A stretch of 64,000 nucleotides of DNA from Trogon surrucura (taxonomy: Eukaryota > Chordata > Aves > Trogoniformes > Trogonidae). The stretch spans positions 24,946,604-25,010,603 of the forward strand of contig CM036620.1 in NCBI GenBank assembly GCA_020746105.1, given 5' to 3'. A model generated the notes under the pieces. The model was not told where the DNA came from and ran no database searches. It saw only the letters and a list, made by a program, of their open reading frames with translations. Position numbers and translations under genes: made by a program. Shown here piece after piece: positions 53,201 to 62,153 of the stretch. How positions within the stretch are numbered: the first letter of the stretch is position 1; every line of letters begins with the position of its first letter.

Positions 53201-56200
53201 TCTTAAGTTTAACAAAATATTTTTTCCAGGGAAGTTAACAGATTCAAAATGAAACAAATGAGCTACCTCTGGCAGTCTTGCAGTTCACCTTGGATGCATA
53301 TGAGCACTCAGTTTTTCTCCCGCCCTCCATCCTTCCCTCCTCTCCAGCCTTCGTTAGTGGCTGACTTCAGGCCTTGCGGTTCAACAGGGCTGTTCCCTTT
53401 CAAGGACACTGCAACACAGTAAAGATGTTGGGCAATTCTTCTACAGGGTATACATTCTCATCTGGCTTCACAGAAAGAGCAAAGCGCATAAGAAATGCAT
53501 GGAAGTAATCACTAAATTCAGAGAAAGCTGATATGACTAATTTACAGGGCCTGAAATGTTTGCATGTTGGAGGGGAGACAATCAAGCAAACAGGATTTTC
53601 TGCCAGCAGCACATTGCTGCCAGCTCTGTTACCCAGGTGCAGGTGCATGTTTCCAAGCTTCTGACCATTACAGACTGAATTACCAGAGTGGTGAGAGATA
53701 GAGCCTGCAGACAGTGGAGTTACAGCTGCAACACTGACAAAACTCTCCTGCCATCCAATGCAGGAAACTGCCTGGACATTTTCATAAAAGGAAAGCTTTT
53801 GCAGCTATCTCCTTCAAAGCTGAAGAAACTAAATCGGTAGTCAGAAGGAATGAAATATTAAGGGACTATTACTGAAAAACAAGGAAAAAAGGTTCCTCCA
53901 GGTATGTTCTAGTTCTGCAGAATCTGAGATATTCTTTGTTCAGTTTTTCTTAGGTACAGGAGGCAGTATGCAATGTGTGCTGAAGAGTCGGGGCAGGAGA
54001 GGCAGAACCAGAAAAAAAAGAGAGCCTTTTGTTTTAACTCATTTTCATTCCTCTAGCTATTTTTTTTTAAAATATTTTATTTAAGACTCCCAAAGTAAGA
54101 CTTGTAAATGAGGATCCATGAGGAAAAAAAGGCACACCACCATGTTCATGTCTTCCAGCTTGCCAATACCTCTTAGTTTTCAAATTTTGTTTCTTTGAGA
54201 AAATGGACTTGTTTAAAAAGTATAAATCCAATTGCCTTTAGCAATTAATTTCATCATCAGTGATGTAATTGCCTTCATGTTTTGATGGTGATATTCCTGA
54301 CGGAGGAAGATGTGGATGGCACCGGATTCTGTGGCAGAAGGCAAGAGTGCAGGAGATTACTCCCCAGTTCATTTGATTTTTACCTGATGATTTACAAGGT
54401 ATGTAAATGAGTCGACAACCACAGAAGGTACATTTAATGGCATCTTAATGCATCATGGAATTTACGACAGGGCATGAATAGCTTGTGCACTCAACTGTTG
54501 GAAGCAGATGCTGCTATAATTCTACTTAATACTTAGAAGCAAAGTAAAGCATATTGTTTTTTGTACAAATGTTTATGAAACATTAATAAGAATAACATGC
54601 ACCATTCAATGCTTGAACATATAATGCGAAATCTTCTCTTATAAATATTTACGAAGGTGACATTTTGGTTCACTCTGTAAATTGATTTTGAGTAGCACTT
54701 CTGATATTCTCCACTGTTTTTTTTCTCCCCATCTTAGTCATACAGGTATCCTAAAAACAAAAGTAGAGTGGAAAGGAGTCAGTCACATACATATCTAATA
54801 CAAAGGCTGTTTTGTTTAAGAAAAGACTCACACTTGTGTAGTAGAGCAGGATATTTACCAGTTTGAAACCAAGACTTTTCACTTGTAATACAAGTTTGCT
54901 GCTACTGTTGAGAGGAATTAGTGAGCTTCATTAAATGTTATGGCATGTATGTATAGATTCTAGACTGTTTTGCAATGGTCCTTGGCTTCCATAAAATGAG
55001 CTCTGGGAAAATATGCAGTTTTCTACAGGTAATTGAAATGTTTGAATTAGTTGGTAACTATTAGCAGTTCTGGGTTTTTCAAAGGGGGCAGTGTATTTGC
55101 AACAAAAGCATTTGTCTCCTTTTCTGTACAAGTTCAATTTACTGATTGCAAAAATTACAGTCTTTATCTTCCAACTGGATTGACAAGGCGTTCAAACACG
55201 TTATTTTCATTAGGGTGACAGCCTTTCAGTCCACACCTACTGTGACATTCTTTTGCAACGCTACTTAGCAGCGAACAAAATTTATGATAACTTTTCTAGT
55301 GTGTCAGAGTCAAACTCTGCAAACCTTTTTTTTAGTGTTATTGTGTTATCTTTTTTCCCCAGCTTTAAATATTTCTTAATTGCTAAATACCTCTCACTAT
55401 TTAGAGTCTAGTATGTTATAATGTCTTTAAATGAACAGAAAATACTATGCTTTTGATAGAAATTTTAGCCACATCTTTATTTTATGCAAAGAATTTTTTC
55501 CTGATAATTTTTTACACTAAATCTTAAACTTCTCCAAGAACATTGGAAGCGGTTTAGTGAAGCTGGATGCAACAGAAGGTGTACTATTTAAGAGCTTCAA
55601 ATGAACCACAACAACAAAAAATCTGAGGTTTGAATGAGGATCTTAGTACAAAGCCTTTGGGAGACATCACCAGAGATCTCTAAAATACTTGTGCGAGTCG
55701 AAAAATCTAGTGGAGTTTGTTGCACAAAGATCTGTCAGGATCCATCCTAAATATTGTAAATCTTGGTGGTTTGAAATGTTTGAAAATTGGGCTTTTCTGT
55801 GAAAGTCTGAACTTTAGGTGAAAAATCAAATCCTCATTTTTTGGTTTTAATCTTTAGTACTTGTATTTGGGATTGCTGCCATGATATCTCAGAGGATTTT
55901 TACATTAGTGTCTTATGCCTTCATTTATCTATATTGTTTATGCCTCCCCAGCCAATTTGCATGTTTCAGTAGGCATCACAGTCTTTTCTTGAAGCACCTA
56001 GCACTTAACTGAAAACTGAAGGTATGGCTAATTTATCTCTAACTGCTGTGAAATGCTCCACTGACATGTTTGAATCAAAATATTTTTATTTCCCAGATAT
56101 TGTTTTGATTGAAAAACCTGGAAAGCAGACATTTAAATTGACTTGAACTGACAATTTCCTGTCAAAGAGTTTGTTTCTGTGGAAAAGCACATAGGTGCTG

Positions 56201-56741
56201 CTGCTGGCAACATCCCTGCTAAGCTCCTGGGTGGAAGTGGGGAGGCTCAAACTGCATTTCTAGCAGTAGTAAGGAACGATTTTGTGTGAAGTATTAAATC
56301 TTTTCTTCTTTCTCTTCTCCTGGTGGGGGTTGGGAAGAGGGAGAAGGCAATGTGGTTAGTTAGTTTACTGTAGCCATAATAGTGTGAGAGCTCAATTAAA
56401 TTTAATTAAGCAGGTTTAATGACCAAAATGTTAATGCTGTACCAGTTTATTATTAAGTTCAAGTCTTAATGTGATTATTTTTACTATTTTTACTAATTAA
56501 TTCAAGGCTGCTAGAAGCCTTCAGTCTGTTTGAATATGCAGCTGATGGGGCAAGTAACCAGGGTTATAGAACTGCCTTGAAAATGAAAAACATCTACCAA
56601 TATTTGTTGACATTGTACTGATTTTCAACAGTGTACTTGTAATCATGATTTGACTCATTCCCACAAAGGGAGTTTCAATGATCCAGCGATGAGGAGAAAA
56701 GCATCGTATGAGTCCTGGCTGCATGTCATGCTCTTTATGAG
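50255..56741. other. Repeat-poor unique interval, no gene seen
   Basis: I recognise no transposon. T-runs occur at about 50649-50660 and 53028-53038. A minus-strand open frame at 53400-53648 (82 codons) has a plausible-looking amino acid mix but no family I know and no assigned splice sites. The block 54230-54700 is complex sequence with several TAATTA/AATTGC-like motifs and could be a conserved non-coding element; this is only an impression. Confidence 0.45.
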
Positions 56742-56755
56742 GTGTGTGTGTGTGT
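56742..56755. repeat. (GT)7 microsatellite
   Basis: Seven uninterrupted GT units. Confidence 0.9.
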
Positions 56756-57353
56756 AATAAGAGAAATTCAATTACTTGGTCATGTAGTCAGATTACCATT
56801 CTACAAAGTCCAAAACAAAGAACCCAAAGTTATAGGAAAGGAATAATAAAGCCCAAAGCAGTGTTCACTGTTGAATAATTATTGTTCTCATTAACACTTA
56901 TTGAGTTCAGTAAATGGTATTAACATGCTGATATGGTAATGCTGTGAATATATTCCATTAGCAGGATATACCTGCTAAGAAAATTAACACGTTCTTGTTT
57001 CTAGATAGATTGTTATAATTTCTATTACTTTTCTATTAAAAAGTGTAAAAAAAAAAGAAGAAAAAAGTGCAATTAAATATTAATTTACTTATTATTTAAT
57101 ATACACATGATTTATAAGTAACTATTTGAAAAGGTCCACACTTTTTTATAGCATTGTGGATGTCTTGTTTCTATCTCACTTGACTAGATATAGTAAAAGG
57201 CAGGCTGTATTTTTTGCTTTTGGAGAAGTTTGGAAATCAGAGCTCTGTATATGCTGAGAGAGTCCCAAAGAGGTGCAGAGGCAGCAAGTGAGACAGATGT
57301 TCAGGGTGCTCTGTCACACTCCTCATGGTGTTCTCGCACAGGGTGTCTGAGGT

Positions 57354-57405
57354 CAGAGAAGACCAATACTGAAGGTCTTCCGGTCCTCGGTATTGGTCTT
57401 CTCTG
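57354..57405. repeat. Short hairpin, pre-miRNA-like shape
   Basis: A 16-bp perfect inverted repeat, CAGAGAAGACCAATAC at 57354-57369 against GTATTGGTCTTCTCTG at 57390-57405. Inside it five more pairs (one T-G wobble, one bulged A) extend to a 9-base loop (57376-57384). The stem is about 21 bp, near the short end for a metazoan miRNA precursor. I do not recognise it as a known miRNA. It lies inside an 80-codon plus-strand open frame (57230-57472) that has no recognised domain. Confidence 0.85.
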
Positions 57406-59644
57406 GTCTATCTTCTTACCTGGCTCAGGAAGCAATGGGCCAGGAGAGGTACTGCAGTATTTGCAGTCCTAGAGGATAGATAACCCTAGAAGCAGAAACA
57501 AAGACAAAGAGCTCCCCCACCTTTGATGGCTCTGGGTTGGGTTTTGTTCTGGTTACTCAGCATCTGTGCAGTTCTGTCTCATCAATGCCAGTTAAGTAAA
57601 TCTCGCACTTCTGACACTGTTATTTATGTGCTGGTGACATGATTTTTCTTTTGCTATTGTACTTGTTAACATTTTTAATTATAGATGCACATTACAGAGG
57701 GTAGGTAGCAACTAATTTAAATTTTTTTCTACACATGCTGTATGTTCTTGTTTTGCATTGATTTATTTGAAAACTTATAATTAAAGCAACACAGCCTTGT
57801 AGTGTGGAGTTAAAAATGTTAATTTTTAAAAGTCAATACTTTTTTTTTCCATTGGTGCCTGATGCTATCAACCCCCTAAATCTTTCACAAAAAGAAAACA
57901 AATATCTAGTAACCATTATTATGCTAGGTTTTTTTTTAGACAAGTATTTAAATTTTTGGAAGATTATCTAATATTAAATTAGATCTGAAGGCCTTTTCCT
58001 GATCACCAATTATGCCTTTCAAACACTTCTAGAAGCCAGAAAATATTGACTTTAGCATTACCAAGCCACGCCTCTCCATCCACGGTCATACAAGGTCTTA
58101 AATGTACTATAGGTTTCTTCTCGTCTACCATGCAGAGTTGAGTATAATCTTCTGATGTGTTAAAGCTACACAGTTGAGTTAGAAATCTTCCTAGAACATG
58201 CTGGAAGCTTTTCCTATATCTGAAGCTTTTCTGTTTCTGACCAAAGAAAGCTAAAGTGACAACAACCCCTGAGGTAGAATAATACAGCTTTGACTTCCAA
58301 AGCTATGCTTTAAATTGTGGCATTTAGATTCAAAAAATTCTGGTCTTACAGTGATCCTGTAGTCCTAACTCAAAGCAGAAATTTGTGCATTTGCTCATAT
58401 ATATACACTGACAAATTACTTGAGACAGGAAAATTATTCAGCCCATATTATACCTGCAGATCTTGTTTCAAGAAAAATTTCCACCAGTTATTTATCAGAC
58501 TACATTTGACTTTTTCACAATATGAGTGAACTGAAAAAAAAGGTGTGCTCACATTCCTGACATATTTTCTTGCATCTATCAGAGAGAACTTTTTTGCTGC
58601 TAATTTTTCTGGCAGGCAGAATTTAATTGTTATCAACCTTGGGTAACAGAACTTTGGGTCACCTTCGTCTCTTGATTGAAATGAGATCTCTTTTGGTTTT
58701 TTTTCCTCCCTTGATATTGCTATGTCAGAATTTTTTCATTGAGAGCATTACATCCTTTGTAACTAACCCAGCAAATGTGATTTGGCATATTGAAATTTCT
58801 CCTGGTTTCCTCTTTTTCCACGATTTTTGTAACAGAAAAAATGAATCAACTAGGTACTTTTATGGATTTTTTTTCTGAATTCTCTGATGATTTATGCATG
58901 CCTTGAGTAGAATTTGCCAATGTTTTTCATGTTTCAATTGTTATGATAATATTCAAGTAAGATGTATACTGTACTGTGACGTTAGAGAATACTTTCAGAA
59001 AAAAAAAAGAATAAGGAGGAAAAGATGCTTTTATTTTTTTATTTGCAGCACCAAAGTGAGTGCCAACACATCCTCTTTCAGCTATTCCAAGTCAGATCCA
59101 AATGCCTAGGACAGTGAATGAATCCAAACTCTTCCAAGGGCTATGAATTTTAGTGCAAATATGAATTATATGTAATGGAGTTGGCTCCAAGGGAGCTGTA
59201 AAAATCTCTCTTATGAGACAAAGCTGGTGCTGATCTGTCTTTGACTGTAACTTCAATAGCAGACTACAGTCTACTAGCTTCAGTCAAATAGTAATCTTAT
59301 ATCTGGGAAAGCAAGAGCATATTGTTAGCTTGAGGCAAAAGGTTTTAGCTGTTCATTTGCCATTAGGAGGAGATAGATAGCTAAACCAAAAGCACCTCCA
59401 GTTTGAATATACTTCCAAAAATGCTCTCAGAATATTGAAAATGTGTCACTTTTTTCAGATGGTTTTATCTGATCAGTTGATATTTCCATTTGTAATGTCA
59501 CACATGGAAGCAGGAAGTTGGCTGTGCCATTTGTAAAGAAACAGCAAGACTGCAAATGTTCAGCTTTCATCTTTCTTTAGATAAATGCTCAGAATGTAAA
59601 AAATGTCTTTGGCGGATGAAAGTAAGAGCAAGTGCATGAAATTT
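57406..59644. other. AT-rich unique interval, no gene seen
   Basis: Only short A/T runs and open frames under 85 codons. Nothing recognised. Confidence 0.5.
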
Positions 59645-59750
59645 TAAACCAAATGGGACCTATGAGATCATCTGGTCTGATTATCTGCATGATAGAGTCC
59701 ACAAAAATTCATGCAGTAATTTGGACTTCTGAAAAACTTTGCAATAAAGA
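59645..59750 (-). mobile_element. Ancient CR1-like 3' fragment, minus strand
   Basis: CCAAATGGGACCTATGAGATCATCTGGTCTGATTATCTGCATGATAGAG followed by ATTCATGCAGTAATT resembles the reversed 3' end of old amniote CR1 types (GGGACC...GATCATCTAGTCTGACC...TGCATAAC). It is highly diverged and short. It could alternatively be a chance partial match, but the block order supports CR1. Confidence 0.6.
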
Positions 59751-60382
59751 TAGAAAGTCATCTTAGTAACAACATGGATTTGACTGCATCTAGCTAAATG
59801 CACATGCTACATGCTAAATTTCGTAAAGCTTAAGAGCAAAATGAAGTGTGTGGGTCAATTTGAGTTTTTTCAGATAGGCAGTTATATTTTTCATGCAGCT
59901 ACCTTGAATGTATCTAAAATATATTCGTTTTTTGCTAAACTTGTCTTCCAGAAAAGAATCATATTTTAATCTGAATTTGTCATTTTATCATCACTTCCTC
60001 TGGTTGTTTGTTTCAGTGGCTGATCCTCTCCTATTAGAAGCCTGTGCAGGGTATTGGGATAGAGGTATGAATGGAAATTACTCAGACTATTCAGTTGAAG
60101 CTGCTCCCTTCTCTTTAATGTAATTCTAGGTTTATTAGGCCAAAGAACAGCAATGCCTACAATCTACTGGATAACCATCGTCTGTAACCATTGAGGCTTG
60201 GGGCAAAAGGACTTTTATTCCTGTTATAACAACTGAGTGATATTTTTTGATCCCATGCTACGTAATAATATATAACTGTTAGAGGAGGGGCCGGGATTGA
60301 AGAGTCTCCATTTTAAGGTTTAATTTGGTCTGTGTGTTCCTATTCAGTCTTGCTCTCACTGTCTTAAAACTCAGTTTTATTT
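59751..60382. other. Unique sequence, no gene seen
   Basis: A 71-codon open frame (59908-60123) with no recognised domain. Nothing else identified. Confidence 0.5.
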
Positions 60383-60475
60383 TATATATATATAACATAT
60401 AAATCTATCTATATATATGTAATAGATACACAAACATGCATGTGTGCACACATATATATATGTGTATATCTATGT
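60383..60475. repeat. TA / TATC / TG microsatellite
   Basis: About 93 bp of degenerate TATATA, ATCTATCT and TGTGTGCACA repeats. It abuts the 5' truncation point of the CR1 at 60485. Confidence 0.85.
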
Positions 60476-60484
60476 TTTTAAGAA

Positions 60485-60779
60485 AGAGTTGAGCAGTTTG
60501 AGGAAGAGGGGAAATGGTGACCTCATTAATGTTTACAAATATATCACGGGTGAGTGTCACGAGGATGGAGCCAGGCTCTTCTCGGTGACAACCACTGATA
60601 GGACAAGGGGTAATGGGCTGAAACTGGAACATAAGAGGTTCCGCTTAAACTCGAGAAGAAACTTCTTCTCAGTGAGGGTGACGGAGCCCTGGAACAGGCT
60701 GCCCAGGGAGGTTGTGGAGTCTCCTTCTCTGGAGACATTCAAGACCTGCCTGGACACGTTCCTGTGTGGCATAGTCTAG
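60485..60779 (+). pseudogene. CR1 ORF2 C-terminal tail
   Basis: The open frame is in CR1 register from [19 protein letters not shown] through [34 protein letters not shown] and [13 protein letters not shown] to the natural stop at 60779. It lines up with the last 90 or so residues of the 31808 copy. It has no catalytic domain. Upstream codons (60444-60484) come from microsatellite DNA. Confidence 0.9.
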
Positions 60780-60868
60780 GCATTCCTGCTCTGGCAGGGG
60801 GATTGGACTTGATGATCTTTCGAGGTCCCTTCCAATCCCTAACATTCTATGATTCTATGATTCTATGA
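60485..60868 (+). mobile_element. Young CR1 3' fragment, plus strand
   Basis: A 384-bp CR1 3' part on the plus strand. It contains the C-terminus of ORF2, the 3' UTR (GGGGGATTGGACTTGATGATC, GAGGTCCCTTCCAATCCC) and three tandem ATTCTATG tail units, ending near 60868. It is truncated at the 5' end at the edge of a TA-rich microsatellite. Good conservation of the reading frame suggests a fairly recent insertion. Confidence 0.95.
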
Positions 60869-61302
60869 AATGACTGCATCCTGCCCAGCCTTTTGGGTAT
60901 TGAGAGATATTCACTGTGGATGTCGCAATTCCTTTGGGACTTGAAAAGCTGTAATCTCAAACCCAAAGATGTCTAGGGATTGTACTGGTTTAGATGATCA
61001 GTGACAGGGGAATTTAAGAAGTGATTTTGGAATTAGGGCACCACAGTGGGAATTAGATTGGATTTAGGCAACCATCCCATTAATGTAGCTGTAAGTATTT
61101 TCTGGATAAACTTATATAGCTATGGGTGGGGAATTTGAGTGCAAAATTCCTGTGATTCTTAGTAACAAGAGACGTGAAGGAATAAGACATATGCTTCAGG
61201 GTATACCTATGAGCTAGGAGGTTTTGAAAGAACTCTGAGGCCTATTTAAAATTATCTGCTGAAAAATTGTCTATCTGCAGACTGGGTTATTACATGTATA
61301 TA
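60869..61302. other. Unique spacer between CR1 and LTR
   Basis: 434 bp with no open frame, repeat or motif recognised. Confidence 0.5.
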
Positions 61303-61307
61303 TCTAG
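61303..61307. repeat. Target-site duplication TCTAG, left copy
   Basis: TCTAG directly precedes the TGTCGTGGG start of the LTR and recurs at 62149-62153. Confidence 0.88.
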
Positions 61308-61450
61308 TGTCGTGGGTTAGGGCTGGGCCGGCCACTAACACGGACAGACGCTCTCTAACCCCCTCTTCCCCCCCCCAAATGGGAAGAGAAAAGGGAATGA
61401 GGCAGAGAGACTTACGGATGAGAGAAGGAAAAAAGACGAACTAGAACAGC

Positions 61451-61456
61451 TTTAAT
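61451..61456 (-). promoter_or_regulatory. Putative LTR polyadenylation signal ATTAAA
   Basis: TTTAAT on the plus strand reads ATTAAA on the minus strand, about 145 bp from the LTR 3' end in that orientation and 50 bp past a TATA-like motif. It is absent from the deleted copy at 3501. Confidence 0.5.
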
Positions 61457-61502
61457 GAAAGTAATAGGAATAATGGTAAAAAGATAAAAGTAAAGAACTA
61501 TA

Positions 61503-61517
61503 TACAACTATAGATAA
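61503..61517 (-). promoter_or_regulatory. Putative LTR TATA-like promoter core
   Basis: On the minus strand this reads TATAGTTGTATATAG. It lies upstream of ATTAAA in the expected U3-R order. There is no experimental support, and the AT-rich context makes chance occurrence possible. Confidence 0.35.
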
Positions 61518-61714
61518 TAGCCCGATATCAAACCCGACTCCCTCCCCCGATAGAAATCCCCACTGGTGCTGCAGAGCAGGAGGCACTGGGGAAACCCCAG
61601 GCTCAGCGGCGGCGGGAGCTGGATACAGGGAGCTGGATTCGGGAACTCAGGATCTGGATCAAAATCAGGAGGTCAGATGGAGTCCTCTCTGGACACTGGC
61701 CATTGCAGAAAGGA

Positions 61715-61770
61715 AGGGCGAAAAGGCCGAAAAGGGCAAAAGGGGCAAAAGGGCCGAAAAGGGCCGAAAC
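61715..61770. repeat. Minisatellite inside LTR, about six 9-10 bp units
   Basis: Tandem units of the form GGGC(C)GAAAA or GGGGCAAAA run for about 56 bp. The related LTR at 3.5 kb has only a short GAGAGAGA stretch at the matching place, so the array was gained in this copy or lost in the other. On the minus strand it lies about 200 bp upstream of the TATA-like motif, an enhancer-like position in U3. Confidence 0.85.
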
Positions 61771-62148
61771 TCTCGTGATCGCTCAATTTATACTAAATAT
61801 GACGTATATGGGATGGAATACTCTCGTTGGTCACCTGTCCTGTCTGTTACCCCCCCGGAGGTGCAACCTTTTACTTCCTTGTGCCCCCCTCTTACTACCC
61901 AGCACCCCCAGCGTGGCACACAAGAGCCAGCAGTGGCCTTGGTCACTATAGGAATAAGTATAAGCAAGAGCCTTTCTACATACCAGTCCCAGGCAGTGAC
62001 TGTAAACATCAGGTGTTATCACTGCCAGTAGCACACACTGTCTGCAAAAACATGCTGCTGACTTCAGAACGTGCAACCTTTTAGAAGACACTAAACTGGA
62101 AAGTAAAAATCACTAAACAGGACTGGGTTTTTAGCTAAACCCAGGACA

Positions 62149-62153
62149 TCTAG
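62149..62153. repeat. Target-site duplication TCTAG, right copy
   Basis: It follows the terminal ACA of the LTR and matches 61303-61307. Confidence 0.88.

Larger units (their letters stand above)
61308..62148 (-). mobile_element. Solo LTR of an avian endogenous retrovirus (family 1, copy 2, fuller)
   Basis: An 841-bp element with termini TGTCGTGGGTTAG and CCCAGGACA and a 5-bp duplication, TCTAG. It shares most of its length with the LTR at 3501-4129. It has an extra internal block at 61454-61600 and a tandem array at about 61715-61770. Read on the minus strand it has a TATA-like TATAGTTGTATATAG (about 61517-61503) and ATTAAA at 61456-61451. These sit about 50 bp apart and support minus orientation (U3 on the right). 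No retroviral coding region is attached, so it is a solo LTR. The 5-bp duplication suggests an ERVL-like group; the exact family is not certain. Open frames inside, such as 61831-62091, are LTR sequence, not genes. Confidence 0.9.

Noticed and set aside
61831-62091. Similar minus-strand open frames in both family-1 LTRs (here and at 3828-4055)
   Set aside because: The protein similarity simply follows from DNA similarity of two copies of one LTR. There is no evidence of selection on the frame.
3501-62148. A single 57-kb provirus bounded by the two similar LTRs
   Set aside because: Each LTR has its own 5-bp duplication, the distance is far beyond a provirus, and the interval contains no gag, pol or env.
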